A stretch of 64,000 nucleotides of DNA from DVEG01 sp964405435 (GTDB lineage Bacteria > Cyanobacteriota > Cyanobacteriia > Cyanobacteriales > Oscillatoriaceae), in contig CAYOOD010000031.1 in NCBI GenBank assembly GCA_964405435.1, positions 8,559-72,558 of the forward strand, in the 5' to 3' direction. Position numbers and translations under genes: made by a program. The notes beneath the pieces were generated by a model. The model did not search any database. It was not told the DNA's origin and saw nothing but the letters and a program-made list of their open reading frames with translations. The stretch's first letter is position 1; the number at the start of each line of letters is the position of its first letter. This document shows, one piece after another, positions 19,019 through 28,018 of this stretch.

Positions 19019-21481
19019 ATGTCTCAACCCAACGGTCATGTCAAAAACAACGCTTCCAGTACCGTTACCCCAGCGGAAATGCGATCGCCCCTGACGGCAT
19101 CAAGCTTGTCTCCGTCCGTGCCTGCATCTCATCCAAATTTCCAAGCATCCAACAAGAACTATCACGCACCAGAAGCCTTTACCAGCGCGCTCGATCTGGT
19201 TTGCCTCTCTCACTTGCGTTGGAATTTCGTTTATCAAAGACCGCAACACCTTTTGAGCCGCTGCGCCCGCGAAAGGCGGGTGTTTTTTATCGAGGAGCCA
19301 ATTTTCAGCGACGATCCCGCAGCGCGGCTGGAAGTGACGAAAGACGAGAGCGGCGTTTGGGTTGCCGTACCGCACCTGCCGCACGGATTGAGCGAAGCCG
19401 AGCAACATGCAACTCAACAGGCGATCGCAGACGAGCTATTTGCACGATATCAGATTCAGGATTACGTCTGCTGGTACTACACGCCGATGGCGCTGCCTTT
19501 CAGCCAACACCTGAAGCCGCGAGCGATTATCTACGATTGCATGGACGAACTTTCGGCTTTTAAGGGAGCGCCCCCCGTGATGAAAGAACGCGAAGCCGAA
19601 TTGATGCGCCGTGCCGATTTAGTATTTACCGGCGGGCAGAGCCTTTACGAAGCCAAGCGCGACAAGCACCCGAACGTCTACGCATTTCCTAGCAGCGTTG
19701 ATGTCGCGCACTTCGCGCGATCGCGCTACCTCACCGCCGAACCCGACGATCAAGCCAACATTCCCCATCCCCGTCTCGGTTTCTTCGGCGTCATAGACGA
19801 GCGGATGGATGCCGAATTGCTCGACTCAATTGCTGCGGCACGCCCCGACTGGCACCTGGTAATCCTCGGTCCCGTTGTCAAAATCGATCCGGCAACTTTG
19901 CCGCACCGCGACAACATTCACTATCTCGGCGGCAAAGATTATAAAGAACTGCCTTTGTACTTAGCAGGGTGGGATTTGGCGATGCTGCCCTTCGCCCGCA
20001 ACGACTCAACCCGCTTTATCAGCCCCACCAAAACCCCCGAATACCTTTCTGCTGGCAAACCCGTTGTTTCTACCTCCATTCGAGACGTGATTCGTCCTTA
20101 TGGAGAGCAGGGACTCGTGCGGGTTGCCGACACGGCTGCCGAATTCGTGACGGCTGCTGAAGCCGCGATGAAAGAAGACACAAAAGAGTCGGGATGGCTC
20201 GATAAAGTCGATGCTTTTTTACAGCACAATTCTTGGGATCAAACGTGGGCATCAATGGCGAAATTGATAGATTCTGCCTTAGCCTCGCAGCATCCTTCTC
20301 CCAACGGCAAAATCGGCGAAGCCATCAGCCTCAAACAGCCGCCTGCCACGATTACCAGGGAATTTTTTTTCGATTACCTGGTTGTGGGAGCGGGCTTCTC
20401 TGGCAGCGTCATTGCCGAACGCCTCGCCAGTCAATCCCATCAAAAAGTTCTCGTTGTTGACCGACGCAATCACATCGGCGGCAACGCTTATGATTGCTAC
20501 GACAAGTCAGGCATTCTCATTCACAAATACGGCCCGCATATTTTTCACACGAATTCGCGGGAAGTTTTCGAGTACCTCTCGCAATTTACCGAGTGGCGCT
20601 CCTACGAACACCGCGTTCTCGCTAGCGTAGACGGACAGCTTCTTCCGATTCCAATCAACTTGGATACTATCAATAAGTTTTACGGACTGAACCTGAATTC
20701 TTTCCAGGTGGAAGAGTTTTTCGAGTCGGTGGCTGAACGCAGGGAACACATCCGCACCTCTGAGGATGTCGTAGTTAGCAAAGTCGGGCGGGAACTCTAC
20801 GAGAAATTCTTCCGCAACTACACCCGCAAGCAATGGGGACTCGATCCGTCGGAACTCGACAAATCTGTCATCGCTCGCATTCCCACTCGCACCAACCGCG
20901 ACAGCCGGTATTTCACGGATACTTATCAAGCGATGCCCCTGTACGGCTTCACTCGGATGTTTGAAAAAATGCTCGACCATCCGAATATTAAAATCATGCT
21001 GAATGTGGATTACCGAGAAATCGAGAAGGCGATTCCCTGCCGCGAGATGGTTTATACGGGGCCGGTGGATGAATATTTCGAGTTTCGCTACGGAAAGTTG
21101 CCCTATCGTTCGCTGGAGTTCAAGCACGAGACGCACGACAAACAGGTATTTCAGCCCGCACCGGTGGTGAACTATCCCAACGAACACCTCTACACTCGCA
21201 TTACGGAGTTTAAATACTTAACGGGACAGGAACACCACAAAACCAGCATCGTTTACGAATTTCCGCGCGGCGAGGGCGATCCCTACTACCCGGTTCCCCG
21301 CCCGGAAAATGCAGAAATCTACAAGCAATACAAGGCGCTGGCTGATGCGACGCCGGGGGTTTCTTTTGTAGGGCGGCTGGCAACTTACAAGTATTACAAT
21401 ATGGATCAGTGCGTGGCTCAGGCGCTGACGGTTTACAAGCAGATTGCCAGCAAACTGCGATTGGGAAGTCAAAAGTGCTGA
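19019..21481 (+). CDS. Fusion: glycosyltransferase + UDP-galactopyranose mutase
   Basis: The 820 residues hold two enzymes. About 55-430 is a GT-B glycosyltransferase (LVCLSHLRWNFVYQRPQHLL, YDCMDELSAF, RLGFFGVIDERMD, and the C-lobe donor site SPTKTPEYLSAGKPVVST). About 450-815 is a flavin-dependent UDP-galactopyranose mutase: FAD fingerprint VVGAGFSGSVIAERL, RRNHIGGNAYD, YGPHIFHT, RNYTRKQWGLDP, IPTRTNRDSRYF and GRLATYKYYNMDQ. The mutase makes UDP-galactofuranose, and the fused transferase may use it or act on the same glycan. The start has only a weak Shine-Dalgarno. The final residues GSQKC and the stop belong to a tandemly duplicated repeat. Confidence 0.92.
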   Translation: MSQPNGHVKNNASSTVTPAEMRSPLTASSLSPSVPASHPNFQASNKNYHAPEAFTSALDLVCLSHLRWNFVYQRPQHLLSRCARERRVFFIEEPIFSDDPAARLEVTKDESGVWVAVPHLPHGLSEAEQHATQQAIADELFARYQIQDYVCWYYTPMALPFSQHLKPRAIIYDCMDELSAFKGAPPVMKEREAELMRRADLVFTGGQSLYEAKRDKHPNVYAFPSSVDVAHFARSRYLTAEPDDQANIPHPRLGFFGVIDERMDAELLDSIAAARPDWHLVILGPVVKIDPATLPHRDNIHYLGGKDYKELPLYLAGWDLAMLPFARNDSTRFISPTKTPEYLSAGKPVVSTSIRDVIRPYGEQGLVRVADTAAEFVTAAEAAMKEDTKESGWLDKVDAFLQHNSWDQTWASMAKLIDSALASQHPSPNGKIGEAISLKQPPATITREFFFDYLVVGAGFSGSVIAERLASQSHQKVLVVDRRNHIGGNAYDCYDKSGILIHKYGPHIFHTNSREVFEYLSQFTEWRSYEHRVLASVDGQLLPIPINLDTINKFYGLNLNSFQVEEFFESVAERREHIRTSEDVVVSKVGRELYEKFFRNYTRKQWGLDPSELDKSVIARIPTRTNRDSRYFTDTYQAMPLYGFTRMFEKMLDHPNIKIMLNVDYREIEKAIPCREMVYTGPVDEYFEFRYGKLPYRSLEFKHETHDKQVFQPAPVVNYPNEHLYTRITEFKYLTGQEHHKTSIVYEFPRGEGDPYYPVPRPENAEIYKQYKALADATPGVSFVGRLATYKYYNMDQCVAQALTVYKQIASKLRLGSQKC

Positions 21482-21698
21482 GTGCTGAATGCTGAGAAAA
21501 GTGCTGAGATTGGCAATCGGCAATGGGTAATCGAGAAAATAACCAATTCCCCCTTTTATTACCAATTACCCATTCCTCATGGGAAGTCAAAAGTGCTGAG
21601 TGCTGAATGCTGAGAAAAGTGCTGAGATTGGCAATCGGCAATGGGTAATCGGGAAAATAACCAATTCCCCCTTTTATTACCAATTACCCATTCCTCAT
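21463..21698. repeat. 118-bp tandem direct duplication over the 3' end of the fusion gene
   Basis: Two adjacent copies (21463-21580 and 21581-21698) differ by one noticed base (GAGAAAA versus GGGAAAA). Each carries the last five codons and stop of the upstream gene, GTGCTGA heptamers and an AATGGGTAAT/ATTACCCATT inverted pair. The near identity points to a recent duplication. Confidence 0.93.
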
Positions 21699-21742
21699 TC
21701 CCAATGCCCAATTAGCAATAATTTAACGTCCGCAGGAGGAAC

Positions 21743-24007
21743 ATGACGATCGCAGAGCTGGAAGTCTGGGCTGGCGTGGAGTGTACGGTGAACCGCGTCG
21801 GCGATCGCTATTTCGACCAGTTGGAACGCAACGGGCACGCTTCTCGCCCGCAAGACTTGGATTTATTCGCACAGCTGGGGGTGCGTGCCATCCGCTACCC
21901 CGTTCTCTGGGAGCGCGTCGCCCCCGAGGGGCTTTCTGGCGCTGATTGGTTGTGGACGGACGATCGCCTCAATCGCTTGCGGGCACTCGGCATCCGCCCG
22001 ATCGCGGGTCTAGTCCACCACGGCAGCGGGCCGCACTATACTAGCTTGGTCGATCCCAATTTTGCCACAGGACTTGCCGAGTTCGCGCGGGCAGTCGCCG
22101 ATCGCTATCCCTGGGTAACGGATTACACCCCCGTCAACGAGCCGCTGACAACGGCGCGCTTTAGCGGACTGTACGGGCACTGGTATCCCCACGGGCGAGA
22201 CGGGCAGACGTTTGCGCGGACGCTGCTGGTGCAGTGTCGGGCAACGGTACTGGCGATGCGTGCCGTCCGCGAGGTGAATCCGGCGGCGCGACTGATACAG
22301 ACGGAGGATTTGGGCAAAACTCACAGCACGCCCAAGCTCGCCTATCAAGCAGATTTTGAAAACGAGCGGCGCTGGGCGAGCTTCGACTTGCTGTGCGGCA
22401 AGTTGACGCGCGATCGCCCGATGTGGAAGTACCTGCGATCGCACGGCATCTCGGAAACCGAACTGAATTGGTTTTTGCAAAATCCTTGCCCGCCCGATCT
22501 CCTCGGACTCAACCACTACCTAACGAGCGAACGCTTTCTCGACGAGCACCTCGAACACTATCCGATAGGGTCCCACGGAGGAAACGGACGGCACTGCTAT
22601 GCTGACGTAGAGGCGGCGCGCTGCCATCGGGGCGCTGATGGGCCAAAACAACTGATAAAAGAGGCGTGGGAACGCTACAAACTGCCGATCGCAGTAACGG
22701 AAGTTCACGCCGGCTGCAGCCGCGAAGAGCAACTGCGCTGGCTGAAGGAAATTTGGGATGCGGCGCGCCAACTGCGGAGCGAGGGTGCGGACGTGCGGGC
22801 GGTGACGGCTTGGGCGCTCCTCGGTTCGTATGACTGGAATACGCTCGTGACGCGCGCCGATGGCTATTACGAATCCGGCGTGTTTGACGTGCGAGGAAAG
22901 AACCCGCGCCCCACGGCGATCGCGCAGATGCTCAAAGCGATGGCAGCCGGAAGAGAACCCGAGCATCCCCTCCTCGACGTGCCGGGATGGTGGCACCGCT
23001 CCGATCGCCTGTTATATTCGCCGCACTCCAGGAGCGCCTCCCCCCACACCCCCACACCCCCACCGCCCCCAACCCCAAAGGGAACCCCTTGCTCCCACTC
23101 AGCACTCAGCACTTTTCACTCAGCACTTTCGGCTCCCTCCTCTTCCCGCCCGATCGCGATCGTCGGCGCAACAGGAACGCTGGGCAGTGCCTTTGCGCGA
23201 GTCTGCGAAAAGCGAGCGATTCCCTACCGCCTGCTGTCGCGCCGAGAGATGGACATTACCGATCGCGCTTCAGTAGAGCGGGTATTGGATGAATTGAATC
23301 CCTGGGCGGTTGTCAATGCGGCGGGATACGTCCGCGTAGACGATGCGGAGCGGGAACCGGAAGCGTGCCTCCGCGCCAATACCGAGGGGCCGGCGATTTT
23401 AGCGGCGGCGTGCGGTAAGCGAAGCTATGCCGAAGGCAATCGCCACAAAATAGCGCTGCTGACGTTCTCCTCAGATTTGGTATTTGACGGGGCGTACACC
23501 AATCCCTACAAAGAAAGCAACGCCGTCGCGCCCCTGAGCGTGTACGGGCGCAGCAAGGCAGAAGCTGAGAAGCGAGTTTTGCAGTCTTTGCCGTCGGCGC
23601 TTGTGGTTCGCACCAGTGCCTTTTTCGGCCCGTGGGACGAGTACAATTTCATTACAATTGCCCTGCGTCAGTTGGCGGCGGGGCAGATTTTCGCGGCTGC
23701 GGGAGACGCGATCGTTTCGCCGACTTATGTACCGGATTTAGTCAATACCAGCCTCGACTTGTTAATTGACGGCGAGGGCGGCGTGTGGCACCTTGCCAAC
23801 CCCAGCGAGATTGCCTGGGCTGAATTGGCGCGGTGGGTGGCGAAACTGGCGGGGGTGAAAACCGGCTGCGTCGAAGCGCGCCCGATGCGAGAGCTGGGGC
23901 TCGTCGCTCCCCGTCCGAGTTACAGCGTTTTGGGGAGCGATCGAGGGGTTTTGCTGCCGGGGTTGGATAGCGCGATCGACCGGTACTTGCGCGATCGCGT
24001 TGTTTAA
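21743..24007 (+). CDS. Fusion: GH1 glycosidase-like domain + dTDP-4-dehydrorhamnose-reductase-like (RmlD) domain
   Basis: This 754-residue protein has a GH1-like (beta/alpha)8 domain at about 1-420. TPVNEP gives the acid/base Glu133 and AVTEVH the nucleophile Glu320, so both catalytic residues are present. Residues about 425-468 are a Pro/Ser/Thr-rich linker, and about 469-750 is an RmlD-type short-chain reductase: VGATGTLGSAFARVC, LLTFSSDLVFDG and the catalytic YGRSKAEAE. RmlD enzymes reduce a 4-keto nucleotide sugar; the GH1 half is smaller than typical beta-glucosidases. AGGAGG precedes the ATG. It follows the mutase fusion by 261 bp on the same strand, suggesting joint work on one glycan. 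The linker is encoded by intergenic-type repeats. Confidence 0.9.
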   Translation: MTIAELEVWAGVECTVNRVGDRYFDQLERNGHASRPQDLDLFAQLGVRAIRYPVLWERVAPEGLSGADWLWTDDRLNRLRALGIRPIAGLVHHGSGPHYTSLVDPNFATGLAEFARAVADRYPWVTDYTPVNEPLTTARFSGLYGHWYPHGRDGQTFARTLLVQCRATVLAMRAVREVNPAARLIQTEDLGKTHSTPKLAYQADFENERRWASFDLLCGKLTRDRPMWKYLRSHGISETELNWFLQNPCPPDLLGLNHYLTSERFLDEHLEHYPIGSHGGNGRHCYADVEAARCHRGADGPKQLIKEAWERYKLPIAVTEVHAGCSREEQLRWLKEIWDAARQLRSEGADVRAVTAWALLGSYDWNTLVTRADGYYESGVFDVRGKNPRPTAIAQMLKAMAAGREPEHPLLDVPGWWHRSDRLLYSPHSRSASPHTPTPPPPPTPKGTPCSHSALSTFHSALSAPSSSRPIAIVGATGTLGSAFARVCEKRAIPYRLLSRREMDITDRASVERVLDELNPWAVVNAAGYVRVDDAEREPEACLRANTEGPAILAAACGKRSYAEGNRHKIALLTFSSDLVFDGAYTNPYKESNAVAPLSVYGRSKAEAEKRVLQSLPSALVVRTSAFFGPWDEYNFITIALRQLAAGQIFAAAGDAIVSPTYVPDLVNTSLDLLIDGEGGVWHLANPSEIAWAELARWVAKLAGVKTGCVEARPMRELGLVAPRPSYSVLGSDRGVLLPGLDSAIDRYLRDRVV

Positions 24008-24016
24008 TTGCGTTAT

Positions 24017-25087
24017 TTAGTTGATTTCGGGAACGAGAATGCGCCCCTCGTTCCCGGCGCGACTGTAGCGATCGAGTACGTCGGCGGCGATCGCTTTTCC
24101 CTTTCCCGATTCTACCAGCGCCACGCAAGCACCCCCAAACCCCGCACCCGTCAGCCTCGCGCCGAAGACTCCCGGAGTTTGCTGTAGCATTCCCACCAGC
24201 GTGTCTAACTCCGGTACGGAAACCTCGTAATCGTCGCGCAGGCTGGCGTGAGACGCATTCATCAACTCGCCAAAGCGCTTTGGTGAAACTCCCCGTACAG
24301 CTTCCAGCACGCGGTTATTTTCCGTGACGACGTGGCGAGCGCGGCGGCGCAAGGGTTCGGGCAAGCTTTCCACGTCTTGAGGATCGGTGATGTCTCTGAG
24401 CGCTCTAACTGGCAGCACGTGCACGGCTTCTTCGCACTCAGCGCGGCGCTGGTTGTAGCCGCTACTCGCCAAAGAGCGGGGAACGCCGCTATCAATGACG
24501 ACAATTTCTGCTCCCGGCGGGAAAGGGAGTACCTGGCGTTCCAGAGTGCGGGTATCGAGAAAGAGGATATGTTCGGCATCGGCGAGGCTGGATGCCATCT
24601 GATCCATAATGCCGCACTGCACGCCGGCATAGTGAATTTCGGCTTGCTGGGCGAGCTGGGCAATTTCTACGTCGCCGATAGGCAGGTTGAGGAGCGATCG
24701 CAGTGCCCTGAGCGTCGCCACTTCCAGCGCCGCAGAGCTCGACAAGCCAGAACCTATCGGCACCGAAGAGTTCACATAGACGTTCAGGTGCGGTACGGTG
24801 TAGCCTTCTTTTTCCAACAACCGGATGCAGCCGAGGATATAACTGGCAAACCCAGACGGCGTATAGTTGATATCTAAAATACTGACCCGTTCGTCTAACT
24901 GTTCGGAATAGAAGTGGTGCTGTCCGTTTTTACTCAAGCCCACCTGTACCGTCGTGCTTTGGGGAATTGCCGTCGGCAGCACGAATCCGTCATTGTAATC
25001 GGTGTGTTCGCCGAGGAGGTTGACACGCCCGGGCGCTCTGGCTTGTGCTTTTGGTGCGGTTCCGAATATCTGCTGAAAGTCTTTCAT
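24017..25087 (-). CDS. galK: Galactokinase
   Basis: The 356-residue GHMP kinase phosphorylates galactose at C1. The galactokinase signature GRVNLLGEHTDYNDGFVLPTAI is at the N terminus, the ATP loop PIGSGLSSSAALEVA near 108, and the third GHMP motif GARLTGAGFGGACVALV near 320. It converges with the GH1-RmlD fusion (9 bp between stops). galT, its usual partner, lies 6.5 kb further on, on the same strand. With galT it would feed galactose into UDP-galactose, the substrate of the mutase. Confidence 0.95.
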   Translation of the reverse strand: MKDFQQIFGTAPKAQARAPGRVNLLGEHTDYNDGFVLPTAIPQSTTVQVGLSKNGQHHFYSEQLDERVSILDINYTPSGFASYILGCIRLLEKEGYTVPHLNVYVNSSVPIGSGLSSSAALEVATLRALRSLLNLPIGDVEIAQLAQQAEIHYAGVQCGIMDQMASSLADAEHILFLDTRTLERQVLPFPPGAEIVVIDSGVPRSLASSGYNQRRAECEEAVHVLPVRALRDITDPQDVESLPEPLRRRARHVVTENNRVLEAVRGVSPKRFGELMNASHASLRDDYEVSVPELDTLVGMLQQTPGVFGARLTGAGFGGACVALVESGKGKAIAADVLDRYSRAGNEGRILVPEIN

Positions 25088-25600
25088 AGTTTGTTGAGAG
25101 CGAAACTGCTCTGGGTGACATCTGGCGCGCGATCGCTCACTTCCTTGATTTCATCCCCGGTTACACGAGCCCCCCACCCCTGTTAAAAAAGGGACATAGC
25201 TTGCGTCCAGTATGAATGAAAATCCTGCCTTCTGACATCCTCCCTAAGAGGGGGGCGGTGGGCTGACGCTGAGCCTGCCACCTGCTATTGCAGTTCGTCC
25301 TTTGCGTCTGATGGCCCATTGCCTTCCATCGGGCTTGGTATTTTAGTCTAATTCTGCAATACAGTCAAGTTTTTCAAGCTTATTTTTATTATAAAATGTT
25401 ACAAAATCTTGATAAATTGCCAAGTATTTGTATTATTTTTATTAAAATTTGCCTTAGTCCTGCGACTGCGATCGCGATCGCCCTCTTAGCGTGACAAATA
25501 TCACTCAGTTAAACCTTGACATCTTTCGTTTGATTCGATAACTTATCTTTACGAGATAAAAATTAACGTATCTCGCAGTTGAAATCGCCTATCTAGAGGC

Positions 25601-25692
25601 AGGCACTTGCGTAACAACGAGAAAGCCGCTCGAACAAGAACTTTTGGCTTTCCCGTACTTGTTATGCGTCCTCGATCGGCTATAAAGTGCCT
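25601..25692. repeat. Nested 92-base stem-loop element
   Basis: Outer arms AGGCACTT/AAGTGCCT (25601-25608, 25685-25692), middle arms GCGTAACAA/TTGTTATGC (one G-T-type mismatch) and inner arms GAAAGCC/GGCTTTC are arranged collinearly around an 18-base loop. It could be a structured RNA, a palindromic mobile element or an integration scar. No coding frame. Confidence 0.6.
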
Positions 25693-25831
25693 GCGATCTT
25701 TGTGGGGAAAGGGTTTGGGGGTTGGTAGCGGAGCCTTATTTATTGGATAAGGCTGTAAGAAAAGTTGCTTGCCTAAAGGGTTTTGGGGATTTGATATCTG
25801 GCAAGAATCCGGCTATAGCGAACTATCTAAA

Positions 25832-25864
25832 GGAAAACAGAAATTTTTAAAATTTCTGTTTTCC
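25832..25864. repeat. 33-bp perfect palindrome upstream of the sulfotransferase gene
   Basis: GGAAAACAGAAATTTT, a single T, then AAAATTTCTGTTTTCC: 16-bp perfect arms, ending 59 bases before the chosen start. The arms are U-rich, so as RNA it would be a stable leader hairpin; as DNA it could bind a dimeric regulator. Confidence 0.7.
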
Positions 25865-25923
25865 TATGAGTTGCATGCCGATTTTTTCAGAAAAAACCTT
25901 TGCAGAACCTCATCAAGATAAAA

Positions 25924-26811
25924 ATGAAATATCAGGCTTCAACCGTTCGCCAGTTTCTGGGCAGAGAAAGAGCGATCGTCAAAGATTACTTGCGCGATTC
26001 GACTATCTGGGATTGCATTAACCCTCGTCCCGATGATATTGTCATTGCGTCTTGCTACAAGTCAGGGACAACCTTAACCCAACAAATCGTCAATCTGATG
26101 GTGAACGGTCACGATGACTTTGAACACCTGCATGATTTAAGTCCCTGGGTAGAGCATACGGGCGATGCGATCGATGAAAAAATCGAGCAAATCGAACAAC
26201 TGCGGCATCGGAGATTTTTCAAAACTCACTTGCCTTTTGAGGCTTTGCCTTATCATCCTACATGGAAATATATTTGTTTGGTAAGAGACGGCAGAGACGT
26301 GGGAATGTCTTTGTTCAATCACGTTCACGCTTTGACTCCGGAAGCACAGCTTACCTCTCCTGTGAATTTTCACAAACCCTCATCTAATTTTTCAGAATTT
26401 TGGGATGAATGGATAGAAACCGGTAAGCCTTACTGGGATTTCTTTGAATTTGTAAACAGTTGGTGGCAGGTCAGGCATTTTCCCAATGTCCTGCTGGTTC
26501 ACTATGCCGATTTAATTCACCATAAGTCCGCTGAAATTGAAAAATTTGCTTATTTCATAAATAGAAGGCTTGACAGCGAACAGAAAGAAATGATATTGTA
26601 CAAGTCATCGTTAGAATACATGAAAAAAGAGTCGAATAAATTTGAGCATCGGGATTTTCAAAAGCACAGATTTATTTACAAAGGCACAAACGGACGGTGG
26701 CAAAATGTGTTAAGCGATAAGCAGCTTAAGCGCTATGAAGATCGGCTTGCCAACAGATTAGATGCGGGCTGCACGAAATGGGTAAAAAATGGGGCCTATT
26801 TGCCAATATAG
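25924..26811 (+). CDS. PAPS-dependent sulfotransferase (Sulfotransfer_1 family)
   Basis: The 295-residue protein has the 5'-phosphosulfate loop SCYKSGTTLTQQIVN near residue 42, the 3'-phosphate motif LVRDGRDVGMSLFNH near 120, and the C-terminal RFIYKGTNGRWQNVLS corresponding to the RKGxxGDWK motif. It transfers sulfate from PAPS to a hydroxyl or amine of a small molecule; the acceptor is unknown. No membrane segment is seen, so it is cytosolic. The frame also opens at TTG 25900, but ATG 25924 gives a family-like N terminus. Codon usage is AT-richer than in galK or galT. Confidence 0.9.
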   Translation: MKYQASTVRQFLGRERAIVKDYLRDSTIWDCINPRPDDIVIASCYKSGTTLTQQIVNLMVNGHDDFEHLHDLSPWVEHTGDAIDEKIEQIEQLRHRRFFKTHLPFEALPYHPTWKYICLVRDGRDVGMSLFNHVHALTPEAQLTSPVNFHKPSSNFSEFWDEWIETGKPYWDFFEFVNSWWQVRHFPNVLLVHYADLIHHKSAEIEKFAYFINRRLDSEQKEMILYKSSLEYMKKESNKFEHRDFQKHRFIYKGTNGRWQNVLSDKQLKRYEDRLANRLDAGCTKWVKNGAYLPI

Positions 26812-27056
26812 ATGGTGCAGCCCGACTAAAAAAGTAGCTTGCGACAGAATTGCGCGAGAAATTTCCAAACATGAGGCATCTCCTGATTTCCTGGGGATAA
26901 ATAAAATTTAGAGAATGGCTGAAAGCCTTGCAGTAAAAGTCTTCCTCATGCCCGGATCGGGTTTCTACTACAAAGTCTGGAGAGAAAAAATGACATTGTA
27001 AAGTCAAGAGTACGGTGGATAAAGCCTCTCAACTATTAATGAAAGAAAGCAGGTCA

Positions 27057-27728
27057 ATGATGGCAATTTTAGAAAATCCCAGAAAAACTGTAACAGTCAA
27101 AGAACTCGGAACGGTAGATATTTCCTCTATTCAGGAGGATATTCTGAACTTGAGCCAAGACGACTGGGACAAGTACGACCGCCTTAAACCTAATGGCTGG
27201 AGAGTTTTTAACCGCACAACCCAGCACATTGTCTTCAAGTTTGTAACTGATTACGGCGCTCCCTTTCCCGAAATAGTGGAGTATCCGATTTGGGAAAAGT
27301 GGAAGAACAAACTGGAGCCAGTTATAAAGGCGATCGTGGAAGTTTATGGATACTCAGAGAGTACGATTGGCAAAGTTATGCTAGCCAAGCTCAGTGCTGG
27401 AGCCAAGATTGTAGCGCATAGAGATGATGTTGTAGAATCTGTATATCCCCTGAAAATCCACGTTCCCATTAAGACGAACCCTCACGTTAAAATGTTCGTA
27501 GGCGATCGCACTTATCACTTTGAGGTAGGAAAGGCTTATGAAATGAACAATATGGCCATGCACGCTGTGGCCAATGATGGGGATGAAGACCGCATTCACC
27601 TCATTTTTACTTATTACGATTGCCAACTAAATGTTCTAAAGGATTGCAACCATGAATTGATAACAGAACACTTGCGAGAGCAAATCAAAAAGGGCGAGGG
27701 TAAACTGGATGTTTCGTCTTACAGTTAG
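27057..27728 (+). CDS. Aspartyl/asparaginyl beta-hydroxylase-like Fe(II)/2-oxoglutarate dioxygenase
   Basis: The roughly 223-residue protein shows the cupin-fold iron site HRD (His121, Asp123 in AHRDD), the block YPLKIHVPIKTNPHVKMFV, and the distal HAVANDGDEDRIHLIF with His169 and the 2-oxoglutarate-binding Arg. This matches the Asp_Arg_Hydrox family, which hydroxylates the beta carbon of aspartate or related residues, free or in peptides. Starts at 27039, 27057 and 27060 are all possible; AGG just upstream favours the later two. It lies 245 bp after the sulfotransferase on the same strand. Confidence 0.85.
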   Translation: MMAILENPRKTVTVKELGTVDISSIQEDILNLSQDDWDKYDRLKPNGWRVFNRTTQHIVFKFVTDYGAPFPEIVEYPIWEKWKNKLEPVIKAIVEVYGYSESTIGKVMLAKLSAGAKIVAHRDDVVESVYPLKIHVPIKTNPHVKMFVGDRTYHFEVGKAYEMNNMAMHAVANDGDEDRIHLIFTYYDCQLNVLKDCNHELITEHLREQIKKGEGKLDVSSYS

Positions 27729-28018
27729 GCTATAAATTGGCCAACCAAAGGAAATATTTGTCCCCAGTTGAATTCTGCAATCTAGTAGCTGGAAAATGAA
27801 ATAGGAGCAAGCGTTCTATGGCACCTATTTCCCAAACGCAGAACACTTTATGTCTGAAAGCTAGAGCCCATAAATTTTTGAGAGCCATTTTCCCGATAGT
27901 ACATAAATATAGTCCGCTCAATCTTTATAGGGATATGCTTTCTCAGCTAAAATTTTTTACTCGGGCTTCGTGTTATCATGTTTCAGGCTAATCTTGAAAA
28001 TACACAGAAGGAGAAATA

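Larger units (their letters stand above)
25088..25923. other. 830-bp intergenic region with large palindromes and a possible IS remnant
   Basis: Between divergent galK and the sulfotransferase gene. About 25195-25375 holds TGACATCCTCCC and GATGGCCCATTGCC...GGGC, resembling end sequences of cyanobacterial IS200/IS605-type elements, but no transposase remains. Separate palindromes at 25601-25692 and 25832-25864 are listed on their own. From 25330 onward the DNA turns markedly AT-rich. Confidence 0.4.

Noticed and set aside
25195..25375. IS200/IS605 element
   Set aside because: Only end-like motifs are visible, with no transposase or TnpB; kept as a weak note in the gap entry.
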